A stretch of 64,000 nt of DNA from Bacteroidota bacterium (GCA_023457935.1 JAEXBA010000066.1:25203-89202); one strand, 5' to 3'; shown: positions 16,665 to 26,243, counted from the stretch's first letter. Made by a program: numbers and translations. The notes: generated by a model not told the origin, from the letters alone.

Positions 16665-17987
16665 TCTCCTAAGTCTTTCCAGTTCCGCAATCACCTCATG
16701 ATGACTCACTGTTTTATCTTTAAAATAGGTCACAAAATGCTGCTTCTCTTCTTCTGTTGCGTTCATTTGATTCAGAATATTGAACAGATGCATTTTCATA
16801 TGCCCTTTCTGAATTCCTGTTGTTACCAAAGAACGAAGCGCCGCAAAATTCTGCGCCAATCCGGAAACCGCCAAAATACTCATCAATTCCTGAGCGGAAG
16901 GTTTCCCAAGCAAAGCCATTGAAAATTTCACCAAAGGATGAAGATTCGTTAAACCACCGACAACACCGACAGAAATTGGCAAATCAATCCAGAATCTGAA
17001 AATTCCGTTATCGGTTGTACAGTGCGTCAACGATTTATATTTTCCGTCTTTCGCAGCGTATGCATGAGCGCACGCTTCAGTTGCACGGAAATCGTTTCCG
17101 GTTGCAATTACAACCGCGTCCACTCCATTCATTATTCCTTTGTTGTGCGTTGTAGCTCGGAAAGGCTCAATTTCAGCAATCGTAACGGCCTGTTTGAATT
17201 TCCATGCAAATTCTTCATTGGAAATCCCGGAATCGTCTTTCAGATCATCAATTTTGCAGGAAACTTCCGCACGAACGATACAGTCCGGCGTAAAATTCGA
17301 AAGTATATTCATCACCACCTGAAGCGAATCTTTTTCTTCTGCCGTAAAATCTTCCCATTTCTCCACCTCATCTTTTAGCGTTTTTCCGAACTGTTCCAGG
17401 CACGAATTGATAAAATTCGCACCCATTGAATCCACCGTATCAAAACTCGCTTTAATCTGGAAATAATTGTCCATTTCGGCAGTTTTGTCAATCAAACGAA
17501 TGTTCAGAATTCCACCGCCGCGTTTTCTCATGTTTGCGGTGATGTCTTCTGTAGCGTCGAAAAGTTTCTGCTTGAGTTTAAAATTGAAAAAATGCTGCAG
17601 TTTGTGAGGTTCAACCTTGAAAATAAAATGGGTATGACCTAATTTTTTAGTATTGATAATCGTCGTTTTGAAACCACCTTTATCAATCCAGAATTTTGCC
17701 GATTTCGAGGCTGCTGCAACCACCGAACTTTCCTCAACCGCCATTGGAAGTGCCAAAAGTTTCCCGTCGATCAGGAAATTCGGAGCAATTCCGTACGGCA
17801 TATAAAAATTGGAAATCGTGTTCTCCGAAAACTCCTCATGAAGTTTCTGAAGATCCGGATTTTCGTTCCAGTACTGTTTTAAAATCTGCTGATATTCCTC
17901 GTTTCCTTCAAGATATTCGTTGACAATCCAATCGATTTTTCCCTGTTTCGTCATTTTGGAAAAACCTTCTACCGGCCGATGATTCAT
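16662..17987 (-). CDS. Class II hydroxymethylglutaryl-CoA reductase
   Basis: 441 residues, like the degradative/class II type. It interconverts HMG-CoA and mevalonate; in flavobacteria this enzyme usually supplies the mevalonate route to isoprenoids. Seen: N-terminal NHRPVEGFSKMTKQGKIDWIV, EESSVVAAASKSAKFW, DSMGANFINSCLEQFGK, the NKGIMNGVDAVVIATGNDFRA signature and GIQKGHMKMHL near the C-terminus. No other mevalonate genes are adjacent. The stop codon is the first triplet of a heptamer array. Confidence 0.95.
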   Translation of the reverse strand: MNHRPVEGFSKMTKQGKIDWIVNEYLEGNEEYQQILKQYWNENPDLQKLHEEFSENTISNFYMPYGIAPNFLIDGKLLALPMAVEESSVVAAASKSAKFWIDKGGFKTTIINTKKLGHTHFIFKVEPHKLQHFFNFKLKQKLFDATEDITANMRKRGGGILNIRLIDKTAEMDNYFQIKASFDTVDSMGANFINSCLEQFGKTLKDEVEKWEDFTAEEKDSLQVVMNILSNFTPDCIVRAEVSCKIDDLKDDSGISNEEFAWKFKQAVTIAEIEPFRATTHNKGIMNGVDAVVIATGNDFRATEACAHAYAAKDGKYKSLTHCTTDNGIFRFWIDLPISVGVVGGLTNLHPLVKFSMALLGKPSAQELMSILAVSGLAQNFAALRSLVTTGIQKGHMKMHLFNILNQMNATEEEKQHFVTYFKDKTVSHHEVIAELERLRR

Positions 17988-18113
17988 AGTTCAAAAATTT
18001 GAAGCGTAAAGATAGGAATTTTAAAAGGAGCATTTTGCTATAATTTTTAGCGATAAGGGGTTATTTTTTTGTTCCTCAAACCTTATTTTTGAATAATCAT
18101 TTAACATAATAAA

Positions 18114-19370
18114 ATGAACTTCGACCGCCTCAACGAAAAGCTTGAAATACTTGCAGATGCTGCAAAGTACGATGTTTCGTGTTCTTCAAGTGGCGGAAAA
18201 AGAACCAATAAAGGCGGCGTTGGAAATTCTCACGCTTCAGGAATCTGCCACAGTTATACGGAAGACGGACGATGTATTTCGCTGCTGAAAGTTTTGCTGA
18301 CAAATCACTGTATTTATGATTGTGCTTATTGTGTTTCGCGAAAATCAAACGACATCAAAAGAGCGGCTTTTACAGTGGAAGAAGTGGTGGAACTGACGAT
18401 GAATTTCTACCGCCGCAATTATATTGAAGGACTTTTTCTGAGTTCCGGAATTTTCAAAGATGCTGATACGACGATGGAACGGTTGGTTCGTGTCGCCAAG
18501 AAACTTCGGCAGGAACAGAAATTTTTCGGTTACATTCACCTTAAAACAATTCCCGGCGCAAGTGATGAAATCCTGAAAGAAGCCGGACTGTACGCAGACC
18601 GGCTTTCCGTGAATCTCGAAATTCCGACTAAAAAAGGTTTACAGCTTCTCGCTCCCGAAAAAAGTCATGACGAAATGATTAAACCCATGACGTACATTAA
18701 AAACGAACTGATTCTGCATAAAGAGGAACGAAAAATTTTCAGAAAAGTTCCGAAATTTGCCCAAGCCGGACAGTCGACACAAATGATTGTGGGTGCAACC
18801 AATGAAACCGATTTGAAAATCATCAAAGTTGCCGATCATTTCTACCGTAATTTCAACATGAAACGCGTTTATTATTCCGGTTACGTTCCGGTTTTGGAAG
18901 ATTCGCGGCTTCCTGCCCTGCTCTCACAGGTTCCGGTTCAGCGCGAACACCGGCTTTATCAGGCGGATTGGCTCATGCGGTTTTACGGATTTGAAGCCGA
19001 TGAAATTGTGGATTTTCAACATCCTTTTCTCGATTTGGAAATTGATCCGAAATTGAGTTGGGCGCTACGAAACAGAGAAAAATTTCCTGTAAATATCAAC
19101 ACCGCGTCCAAAGAAATGCTGTTGCGGATTCCGGGCGTTGGCGTAAGATCTGTCAATAAGATTCTGAAAGCACGAAAATTCCGGAAGTTGGATATGGAAC
19201 ATCTGCGGAAATTAGGCGTCGCTTTAAACCGCGCCAAATTTTTTGTTGAATTTGAAAGGCAGAACATTTTCACTAATCTTATTGATGAAGTTCAGTTAAG
19301 GCAAATCATCACGAACTCAGTTAAATCGAAATGGCAAAACCCTTTTTCGCAGCAACTTTCGCTTTTCTGA
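18114..19370 (+). CDS. Putative DNA modification/repair radical SAM protein
   Basis: 418 residues matching the TIGR03916-type radical SAM family. The 4Fe-4S motif is NHCIYDCAYCVSR (Cys spacing CxxxCxxC, about residues 64-71). An early CSSSGGKRTNKGG stretch is family-typical. The C-terminus has a helix-hairpin-helix DNA-binding motif (RIPGVGVRSVNKILKARKF, about 341-359). The partner DUF4130 gene begins directly after the TGA stop. The family is predicted to act on DNA; no reaction has been demonstrated that I know of. A TATTTTTG -7 box lies at 18084-18091. Confidence 0.92.
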   Translation: MNFDRLNEKLEILADAAKYDVSCSSSGGKRTNKGGVGNSHASGICHSYTEDGRCISLLKVLLTNHCIYDCAYCVSRKSNDIKRAAFTVEEVVELTMNFYRRNYIEGLFLSSGIFKDADTTMERLVRVAKKLRQEQKFFGYIHLKTIPGASDEILKEAGLYADRLSVNLEIPTKKGLQLLAPEKSHDEMIKPMTYIKNELILHKEERKIFRKVPKFAQAGQSTQMIVGATNETDLKIIKVADHFYRNFNMKRVYYSGYVPVLEDSRLPALLSQVPVQREHRLYQADWLMRFYGFEADEIVDFQHPFLDLEIDPKLSWALRNREKFPVNINTASKEMLLRIPGVGVRSVNKILKARKFRKLDMEHLRKLGVALNRAKFFVEFERQNIFTNLIDEVQLRQIITNSVKSKWQNPFSQQLSLF

Positions 19371-20141
19371 ATGATGAAAACGCTGATTTACAACGGAAGT
19401 TTTGAAGGTTTGCTGACCGCAGTTTTTGAAGTGTTTGAATACCGCTTTAATGAATTTGAAATTATTTCTGAAGAAAATTTCAACACTGAAAATCTGTTCG
19501 CAGAGAATTTTGACGTTGTTGCGAACACAGAAAAAGCCAAACGAGTACTGAACAGAGTTGAAAAAACTTTTGGAGCCAAGATTACACGTAACCTTCTGAA
19601 AATTTTTCTTTCGGAACATTCTCAAAAAGAGCGACTGATATTGGCTGCGATCCAAAAAATCATCGAGAATCCCAAAGTAAATGCGTTCAATGATTTGGGA
19701 GACGACAATATGCTTGAAATATCGAAAATCCTGAAAAGTATGGGTCGCGAAATTCACCGTATGCACGCCTTCGTACGGTTTGAACGGCTTCAGGACGAGG
19801 TTTACTTTGCCAAAATAGAACCTGATTTTGATGTGCTGCCTTTAATCGGAAAACATTTTCAGAAAAGATATGCAGACCAGAAATGGATGATTTTTGATCT
19901 GAAGCGACACTATGGAATCAATTATGATTTGAAGACGGTTGAATTTTTCTATCCTCAACCGGAGCAAATTCAAAATTTCAGAAACGCTGCTGAATTTCAT
20001 CATGAAGAAGAAAAAAAATTCCAGAATATGTGGCAGAATTATTTCATCAAAACAGGAATTCCGGCGAGAAAGAATATAAAACTTCACATTCAGCATATTC
20101 CGAAAAGATACTGGAAATACCTCACGGAGAAACAGAAATAA
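19371..20141 (+). CDS. TIGR03915-type putative DNA repair protein (DUF4130)
   Basis: 256 residues, family length. The opening TLIYNGSFEGLLTAVFEVFE and the C-terminal IPARKNIKLHIQHIPKRYWKYL are characteristic of this DNA-glycosylase-like family, which is encoded beside the radical SAM protein in many bacteria. Translation starts at the base after the previous stop (TGA then ATG), which implies coupling. Likely a damage-recognition or base-excision partner; inferred from context and family naming only. Confidence 0.9.
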   Translation: MMKTLIYNGSFEGLLTAVFEVFEYRFNEFEIISEENFNTENLFAENFDVVANTEKAKRVLNRVEKTFGAKITRNLLKIFLSEHSQKERLILAAIQKIIENPKVNAFNDLGDDNMLEISKILKSMGREIHRMHAFVRFERLQDEVYFAKIEPDFDVLPLIGKHFQKRYADQKWMIFDLKRHYGINYDLKTVEFFYPQPEQIQNFRNAAEFHHEEEKKFQNMWQNYFIKTGIPARKNIKLHIQHIPKRYWKYLTEKQK

Positions 20142-20166
20142 AGCTTCTTTTTCATAATTTTAATGA

Positions 20167-21060
20167 ATGAAAAAAATCCTTGCTTTCTTCGTGATTCTGA
20201 TTCTTTTTTCCTGTCAGAAAGAACAAACTTCAACCTTAATGACTTCAAATGAAAATGCGGGAACCGAGAATCCGGCAAAAACCGAAGCCGTGGAAGAGGA
20301 AACTGTCCAAATCAATCAGGAAAGAAATACAGTCCGCGAACGTTTTGATGCTCCAGACGGCTATCAATGGATTGAAAGTTCACCCGGTTCGTACGGATAT
20401 TTCATAGAACATTTCAAACTGAAACCTTACGGCTCAAAAATCCTTAAATACAATGGAACACCGATTGCCACGCAGAATCTTCATGAAGCCGTTTTTGATA
20501 TTTCTGTCGGAAACCGGGATTTGCAGCAATGCGCAGACGCGATCATCCGTCTTCGTGCAGAGTATCTGAAAAGCGCCGGAAAAGAAGACGAAATCGGTTT
20601 TCATTACACCAGCGGCGATTTCCTGAAATGGAGCAATTATAAAAACGGCCACCGGTTAATTGTAAGTGGAAACACCGTATCTCCCTCCATTATTGCAGCT
20701 GCAGATTCCAGCACAAACAGTTTTCAGAATTATTTGGATAATATTTTCATGTATGCGGGAACCATTTCCCTGAACCGCGAAACAAAACCGGTGACCAAGA
20801 ATTCAGATTTGAAAACCGGAGACATTCTGATTACACCGGGAAGTCCGGGACATGTTGTGTTTATTGCTGGCGTAAGTAAAAATTCTGAAAACGATAAACT
20901 TTATTTACTGGGCGAAGGGTTTACGCCGGCGCAGAGCATTCACATTCTGAGCAATCCTTTCGACCGGAAAATTTCACCGTGGTATAAGCTTGACGTAGGT
21001 TCTTCAGAAACAAAAACGGCTCGCTATCATTTCAAACCCAGTAATTTCAGAACATTCTGA
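20167..21060 (+). CDS. DUF4846 family lipoprotein
   Basis: 297 residues. Lipoprotein signal KKILAFFVILILFSC|QKE with the Cys at about residue 17, then a low-complexity acidic linker to about residue 55. The DUF4846 domain follows (VFDISVGNRDLQQCADAIIRLRAEYL, GDFLKWSNYKNGHRL, the central NSFQNYLDNIFMYAGT, and GDILITPGSPGHVVFIAGV). The last motif with its conserved Gly-His resembles NlpC/P60-like or amidase-like active-site strands, so an enzymatic role on the envelope is possible but unproven. It starts 25 bp after the DUF4130 gene. Confidence 0.87.
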   Translation: MKKILAFFVILILFSCQKEQTSTLMTSNENAGTENPAKTEAVEEETVQINQERNTVRERFDAPDGYQWIESSPGSYGYFIEHFKLKPYGSKILKYNGTPIATQNLHEAVFDISVGNRDLQQCADAIIRLRAEYLKSAGKEDEIGFHYTSGDFLKWSNYKNGHRLIVSGNTVSPSIIAAADSSTNSFQNYLDNIFMYAGTISLNRETKPVTKNSDLKTGDILITPGSPGHVVFIAGVSKNSENDKLYLLGEGFTPAQSIHILSNPFDRKISPWYKLDVGSSETKTARYHFKPSNFRTF

Positions 21061-21100
21061 CGGTTGGTTTTAAGAATTATTCACATGCTATTTATCACCC

Positions 21101-21130
21101 TTCAGATGTGATTCAGATTTCGTAAATTTG
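21101..21130 (+). promoter_or_regulatory. Probable pfkA promoter
   Basis: TAAATTTG at 21123-21130 is a full -7 match, 19 nt after TTC at 21101-21103, a one-base deviation from the -33 TTG. Confidence 0.5.
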
Positions 21131-21153
21131 CTACTCATTAGAAAAATGAATAT

Positions 21154-22143
21154 ATGAACTCGAACTCAAGAGTGAAGAAAATTGGGGTTTTCACCTCCGG
21201 CGGCGATGCTCCGGGAATGAACGCAGCCATCAGAGCTGTTGTGAGAACTGCCATTTACTATAATATTGAAGTTGTTGGAATCCGCGAGGGTTACAGCGGA
21301 TTGATTGAAGGACATTTTACAAAAATGGGCCCTCGTTCCGTAAGCAACATTATCAATTTAGGTGGAACCATCCTGAAATCTGCCCGTTCCGAAGAATTCA
21401 AAACCAAAGAAGGACGACAGAAAGCGTTTGACAACTGTCAAAATCAGGGAATCGAAGCGCTGGTATGTATCGGTGGAGACGGAACTTTTACCGGAGCACA
21501 AATCTTCAGCGAAGAATTTGGCATAAAAGTAATCGGAATTCCGGGAACTATTGACAACGATATTTTCGGAACGGACAATACGATTGGTTACGACACGGCT
21601 TTGAATACAGCCATGGAAGCCATCGATAAAATCCGCGACACTGCAACTTCCCACAACAGAATCTTCTTCATCGAAGTAATGGGCCGTGACGCAGGATTCA
21701 TCGCTCTTAACAGCGGTATTGCAACCGGAGCGGTAGACATTCTGATTCCTGAACAGACCGACAGTCTGGAAGATCTTTATGCAACTTTCGAAAAATCCAG
21801 AAAAAGAGGAAAAAACTCATCCATCGTTGTGGTAGCGGAAGGCGAAACTTTGGCTTCAACCTATCAGTTGGCGAAGAAAACCAAGGATAAATTTCCGGAA
21901 GCAGATATCCGCGTAACGATTCTGGGACACATTCAAAGAGGCGGTTCTCCAAGCTGTGCCGACAGAGTTCTGGCTTCCAGAATGGGATATGGCGCAGTAA
22001 CCGGACTGATGAAAGGTTTAACCAACGTAATGGCAGGAATCCGCTCCAATCAGCTGGTGTATACGCCAATTGAGGATGCTATCAGAAAGCACAACGAAAT
22101 CAATCAGGATCTGCTTCAGATTTCTGAAATTCTGGCGCTCTAA
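21154..22143 (+). CDS. pfkA: ATP-dependent 6-phosphofructokinase
   Basis: 329 residues, bacterial PfkA type. It phosphorylates fructose 6-phosphate to fructose 1,6-bisphosphate. Seen: FTSGGDAPGMNAAIRAVVR, CIGGDGTFTGAQIF (ATP/Mg binding), GIPGTIDNDIFGTDNTIGYDTA with the catalytic Asp, FIEVMGRDAGFIA and LGHIQRGGSPSCADRVLASRMG. The following gene is gap, 64 bp downstream on the same strand, so this is a small glycolysis cluster. Confidence 0.97.
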   Translation: MNSNSRVKKIGVFTSGGDAPGMNAAIRAVVRTAIYYNIEVVGIREGYSGLIEGHFTKMGPRSVSNIINLGGTILKSARSEEFKTKEGRQKAFDNCQNQGIEALVCIGGDGTFTGAQIFSEEFGIKVIGIPGTIDNDIFGTDNTIGYDTALNTAMEAIDKIRDTATSHNRIFFIEVMGRDAGFIALNSGIATGAVDILIPEQTDSLEDLYATFEKSRKRGKNSSIVVVAEGETLASTYQLAKKTKDKFPEADIRVTILGHIQRGGSPSCADRVLASRMGYGAVTGLMKGLTNVMAGIRSNQLVYTPIEDAIRKHNEINQDLLQISEILAL

Positions 22144-22207
22144 TCCGGTTCAGAAGATTTCAAACAGTAACAATTCAAAAATTATTAATTAAATAAATCT
22201 AAAGATT

Positions 22208-23212
22208 ATGTCAACAATCAAAGTAGGTATCAACGGTTTCGGTAGAATCGGAAGTTTAGTTTTCAACGCAATGCTTGAAAGAGACAACATTGAAATCGTG
22301 GGAATTAACGACCTTATCAACGCTGACTACATGGCGTACATGATGAAATACGATTCTGTACACGGTAGATTCGACGGAGAAGTAAAAGTAGAAGGAAACA
22401 ACCTTGTAGTGAACGGAAAAACTATCCGTGTAACTTCTGAAAGAGATCCTAACAACTTGAAATGGAACGAAGTAGGTGCTGATTATATCGTAGAATCCAC
22501 TGGCCTTTTCCTTACTAAAGAAACTGCACAGGCACACATCAACGCCGGTGCGAAAAAAGTAATTCTTTCTGCTCCTTCAAAAGATGATACGCCGATGTAT
22601 GTAATGGGTGTAAACCACAAAGAACTTACTGATGACGTAAAAATCCTTTCCAATGCTTCCTGTACAACCAACTGTCTTGCTCCTTTGGCAAAAGTGGTTC
22701 ACGAAAACTTCGGAATCGTTGAAGGTTTAATGACTACTGTTCACGCAACTACAGCTACACAGAGAACAGTTGACGGACCGTCAATGAAAGACTGGAGAGG
22801 GGGACGTTCTGCACTTCTGAACATCATTCCTTCTTCTACAGGTGCAGCAAAAGCAGTAGGAAAAGTAATTCCTGAACTGAACGGAAAACTGACAGGTATG
22901 TCTTTCAGAGTTCCAACAGCAGACGTTTCTGTGGTTGACCTTACGGTAAGACTTGAAAAATCTACTTCTTACGATGAAATCTGCGCAGCAATGAAAGCCG
23001 CTTCAGAAGGGGAACTGAAAGGAATTTTAGGTTACACTGAAGACTTGGTGGTTTCTCAGGATTTCGTAAGCGACAAGAGAACTTCCATTTTCGATAAAGA
23101 CGCTGGTATCATGCTGTCTCCAAACTTCGTGAAACTGGTTTCTTGGTACGATAACGAAACCGGTTACTCTAACAAGTTGACAGATATGTTGATTCACGCT
23201 GCTTCATTATAA
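22208..23212 (+). CDS. gap: Glyceraldehyde-3-phosphate dehydrogenase, type I
   Basis: 334 residues. Rossmann start VGINGFGRIGSLVFNAML; catalytic motif SNASCTTNCLAPLAKVVHENFG with the active-site Cys; HATTATQRTVDGPSMKDWRGGR; C-terminal SWYDNETGYSNKLTDMLIH. The codon use is visibly more biased (GAA, AAA, GTA, AAC) than in its neighbours, as expected for a highly expressed gene. A strong terminator follows. Confidence 0.98.
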   Translation: MSTIKVGINGFGRIGSLVFNAMLERDNIEIVGINDLINADYMAYMMKYDSVHGRFDGEVKVEGNNLVVNGKTIRVTSERDPNNLKWNEVGADYIVESTGLFLTKETAQAHINAGAKKVILSAPSKDDTPMYVMGVNHKELTDDVKILSNASCTTNCLAPLAKVVHENFGIVEGLMTTVHATTATQRTVDGPSMKDWRGGRSALLNIIPSSTGAAKAVGKVIPELNGKLTGMSFRVPTADVSVVDLTVRLEKSTSYDEICAAMKAASEGELKGILGYTEDLVVSQDFVSDKRTSIFDKDAGIMLSPNFVKLVSWYDNETGYSNKLTDMLIHAASL

Positions 23213-23235
23213 TCGGCTTTTTAACAATATGATAA

Positions 23236-23265
23236 GACCTCTCAAATTTTTGGGAGGTTTTTTTT
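23236..23265 (+). terminator. Terminator of gap
   Basis: Stem ACCTCTC...GGGAGGT (one T-G pair) followed by nine T residues. Confidence 0.9.
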
Positions 23266-23520
23266 ATGAGTTGGCGCGAGCTAAGCGAGCGACAAAACGG
23301 CCGCATTGTCATTGCGAGGAGTGAAGCGCAGCGAAGCGACAAAGCAATCTAAGTAATTTATTAATGTGGCAATCCCCTCTCCAACGCCAAAGCCGCAACT
23401 CGGGTCGCTACGTCCACTACAATCTTTTTTGGCGCGGCCGCGAAGCTGCCGCGCAAAAAAAGGATTTTCGTTACCATCGCTATTGCGGATTCTCGGCTTA
23501 AAACTTGCTGCCATTTAAAA
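23266..23520. repeat. Interspersed repeat region with a GC-rich palindromic element
   Basis: Locally GC-rich against AT-rich neighbours. It contains an ATTGCGAGG...GAAGCGAC...AAGCAATCT stretch of the widely scattered intergenic type, then a palindrome with arms ATCTTTTTTGGCGCGGC (from about 23431) and GCCGCGCAAAAAAAGGAT (to about 23465). The minus-strand frame across it (23281-23514) reads DCFVASL..., a typical repeat translation and not a gene. The left and right flanks of the palindrome resemble those of the element near 61.1 kb. Confidence 0.7.
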
Positions 23521-23955
23521 ATGAAAAATTTTATAAAAATAATTTTAATATTCTTTGGATTACTCCTACAGTTTTTCCTTGGTAATTTTATCGTTAAAGA
23601 ATTTGTATTTGGTGATTCAAAAGCAACTTTTTTAGAAATTATCTTGTATCAACTTGTCGTTTTACCTCCATTTTTACTTACTGTAATTATACTACTTGAA
23701 AGCAAAAATTTCGGAAGAACAGTTTTATACTCAATAATATTTTATGGTTTTGCAGCCACCATCATTCACCTTTTCCATAAAGTTCCCAATTCAGTAGAAT
23801 ATCCATCTGGAAATGTAAGTTTGGGAAGTCATGGTTTTTATGTTACAGGCGGCGGTATAGATGCTTATAGTATAATTCCGCATTTCGTTCTGACTTTAGT
23901 AATTTTATGGCTGTTAAAAAATTCTTCAAAAAATGCAGATTCTGCCAAAATTTAA
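23521..23955 (+). CDS. Hypothetical four-helix membrane protein
   Basis: 144 residues, strongly hydrophobic. Likely membrane segments are at about 5-27, 41-61, 69-90 and 118-136, with polar loops between. No family recognised. The gene is more AT-rich than its surroundings and directly follows the interspersed-repeat region, so lateral gain is possible. Its last 23 bp overlap the start of the MpaB-type oxygenase gene in another frame, which would allow coupled translation. Confidence 0.65.
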   Translation: MKNFIKIILIFFGLLLQFFLGNFIVKEFVFGDSKATFLEIILYQLVVLPPFLLTVIILLESKNFGRTVLYSIIFYGFAATIIHLFHKVPNSVEYPSGNVSLGSHGFYVTGGGIDAYSIIPHFVLTLVILWLLKNSSKNADSAKI

Positions 23956-25138
23956 AGATTCCGAACATTTCAAAACATTTTGGGCAAAAGGCAACGGAAA
24001 AGAACTGCTCGATTGGTCAGGCTGGAAACCGACTTTCGAAAATTTTGAAAAATTCGCTCATCTTTATTATCAAGTCGATGAATTGGGCGACAATGCAGTG
24101 AATGACACTTATCTCAAACTCCCCTATAATGAAGCTTCAGCCTTAATTCAGCAGTTTTCAAAAAACAAAATTTCGGAAAATGATGATGCACCAGAAAGTT
24201 TAAAAAAAATATTTCTGCAAATGCAGGATATTCCGGAATGGTTTGATGAAAATTTAGCCAACACTGGTGCGAGATTCTGTATGAGAACCGGAACCAATGC
24301 GCTTATTATTCTCCGCGACTTCACTTTAATGGGCGGTTACGATTTTGCTTACCTCAATAAACCCCTAATTTTTACAGGTGCTCTAAAAAAAGGAGCCGTG
24401 AAACGACTCAAAGACACTTTGGAATTTTGGGTTCATGTTACACGGGAAAATGCCTTGAAAATAAATTCTGAGGCCTATCAATTAATTGTAAGAACGCGTT
24501 TAATGCATTCTTATGCAAGACTCACCATCAAAAAGAAAAGTGAAAGCTGGGATTACGAAAACTGGGGCGAACCCATCAATCATTGGGATATGATTGCCAC
24601 GTATACCGGATTTTCGCTTGTTACGATGCAGGGACTGAAGAAACTCGGCGTAAAAATTACGGATGAGGAAGAGAACGGCGTTTTTCATCTCTGGAAATAC
24701 ATCGGTTATCTCTTGGGAATACCGCCAGAATATCTTCCGGAAAACAAACAGGAAGCCACTGAATATTTCTACCTGTGGAGCGCCATACAGGATAAAGGCG
24801 ACGAAGATTCTGCACAACTCGCAAAAGCACTGCTGGACGAGAACCTTACGAATACCATTTACAGATTTCAATTTCAGAGAAAGCTGCTGCTGAACCTTCA
24901 TCAAAGTATGAACTGGTTTCTTCTTGACAAAGAAATCAATGAGCGTTTAAGAATTCCTGAAGTTTCCGTTTCCAAAATTTTTCCGAAGCTGATTCTTCAG
25001 GTCAATAAAGTTTCACAAAGCGTTTTTAACCTTGAAAAACCTGAAAAATACCGCAGACTTGTGGAAATTGGAAACAAGCAGCAGGTGAAAGTTCTTGACG
25101 ATTACATCAAACATACTCCTAAAGATTTCCATTACTGA
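23933..25138 (+). CDS. Oxygenase MpaB family protein (DUF2236)
   Basis: 401 residues. It matches the DUF2236/MpaB-type family, named for the fungal mycophenolate enzyme and related to bacterial latex-clearing haem oxygenases. Seen: ILPKFKDSEHFKTFWAKGNG at the N-terminus; the ARFCMRTGTNALIILRDFTLMGGYDFAYLNKPL helix region; RLMHSYARL with a likely haem-ligand His; and WGEPINHWDMIATYTGFSLV. No signal peptide. The physiological substrate is unknown. The start overlaps the preceding gene by 23 bp but fits the family N-terminus well. Confidence 0.85.
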   Translation: MQILPKFKDSEHFKTFWAKGNGKELLDWSGWKPTFENFEKFAHLYYQVDELGDNAVNDTYLKLPYNEASALIQQFSKNKISENDDAPESLKKIFLQMQDIPEWFDENLANTGARFCMRTGTNALIILRDFTLMGGYDFAYLNKPLIFTGALKKGAVKRLKDTLEFWVHVTRENALKINSEAYQLIVRTRLMHSYARLTIKKKSESWDYENWGEPINHWDMIATYTGFSLVTMQGLKKLGVKITDEEENGVFHLWKYIGYLLGIPPEYLPENKQEATEYFYLWSAIQDKGDEDSAQLAKALLDENLTNTIYRFQFQRKLLLNLHQSMNWFLLDKEINERLRIPEVSVSKIFPKLILQVNKVSQSVFNLEKPEKYRRLVEIGNKQQVKVLDDYIKHTPKDFHY

Positions 25139-25211
25139 AACGCGACATTACAGCCAATTAAAATTGCTACAAAATTTATCAACAATTCAGAAATGCATGC
25201 TTTTATTTCCG

Positions 25212-25219
25212 TATTTTTG
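25212..25219 (+). promoter_or_regulatory. -7 box upstream of recA
   Basis: TATTTTTG, a full TAnnTTTG match 19 nt before the recA ATG. No clear -33 element and no obvious SOS box in the 100-bp gap. Confidence 0.45.
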
Positions 25220-25238
25220 TTAAAATATAGAATTCAGA

Positions 25239-26243
25239 ATGAGCAACATTGAAGATAAAAAGAAAGCACTGTCACTGGTGCTTGAAAAACTCGATAAAAC
25301 GTACGGAAAAGGAACGGTAATGACACTGAATGATGATTCTGTGGATTCCTCAATTGAGGTAATTCCTTCAGGATCTCTTGGACTTGACATTGCTTTGGGC
25401 GTTGGCGGATATCCGAAAGGAAGAGTAATTGAAATTTACGGTCCGGAATCTTCCGGTAAAACCACGCTCACACTTCATGCAATTGCCGAAGCACAGAAAC
25501 AGGGCGGAATTGCTGCTTTCATTGATGCAGAACATGCGTTTGACCGCCATTACGCTTCAAAACTGGGCATCGATCTTGACAATCTTATTATTTCCCAGCC
25601 AGACAACGGTGAACAGGCGCTTGAAATTGCAGACAACTTAATCCGTTCCGGAGCAATTGACATTGTGGTAATAGACTCTGTTGCAGCACTGACTCCAAAA
25701 GCAGAAATTGAGGGTGAAATGGGAGATTCCAAAATGGGACTCCACGCAAGATTAATGTCACAGGCATTGAGAAAACTGACAGCAACCATTTCCAGAACGA
25801 AATGTACCGTGATTTTCATCAACCAGCTTCGTGAAAAAATCGGTGTAATGTTCGGTAACCCGGAAACAACAACCGGTGGTAACGCTTTGAAGTTCTACGC
25901 TTCAGTAAGAATTGACATCAGAAAAGCAAGTGCGCCAATCAAAAACGGTGATGAAGCCGTAGGAAGCCGCGTTAAAGTGAAAATCGTGAAAAATAAAGTC
26001 GCTCCGCCTTTTAAAATGGCTGAATTCGACATTATGTACGGTGAAGGTGTTTCCAAAACAGGAGAAATTCTGGACGCAGCAGTTGATATGGGAATTGTGA
26101 AGAAAAGCGGTTCCTGGTTCAGCTACGAGGAAACTAAACTAGGCCAAGGCCGTGATGCCGTAAAAGATGTTCTGAAAGACAATCCGGAACTGGCTGAAGA
26201 GCTTGAAACAAAAATCAAGGCAGAGCTGAACGCTAAAAAATAA
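25239..26243 (+). CDS. recA: Recombinase RecA
   Basis: 334 residues. It binds ssDNA, drives strand exchange and promotes SOS-type cleavage. Seen: IPSGSLGLDIALGVGGYPKGR, Walker A GPESSGKTT, IDIVVIDSVAALTPKAEIEGEMGD with the Walker B Asp, LMSQALRKLTATISRTKC, INQLREKIGVMFGNPETTTGGNALKFYAS (loop L2) and a short acidic/lysine-rich C-terminus. It stands alone between a 100-bp promoter gap and a strong terminator. Confidence 0.98.
   Translation: MSNIEDKKKALSLVLEKLDKTYGKGTVMTLNDDSVDSSIEVIPSGSLGLDIALGVGGYPKGRVIEIYGPESSGKTTLTLHAIAEAQKQGGIAAFIDAEHAFDRHYASKLGIDLDNLIISQPDNGEQALEIADNLIRSGAIDIVVIDSVAALTPKAEIEGEMGDSKMGLHARLMSQALRKLTATISRTKCTVIFINQLREKIGVMFGNPETTTGGNALKFYASVRIDIRKASAPIKNGDEAVGSRVKVKIVKNKVAPPFKMAEFDIMYGEGVSKTGEILDAAVDMGIVKKSGSWFSYEETKLGQGRDAVKDVLKDNPELAEELETKIKAELNAKK

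Noticed and set aside
23281..23514. Minus-strand open frame of 77 codons
   Set aside because: It is a translation of the interspersed repeat (DCFVASLRFTPRNDN-like reading) and has no gene-like composition.
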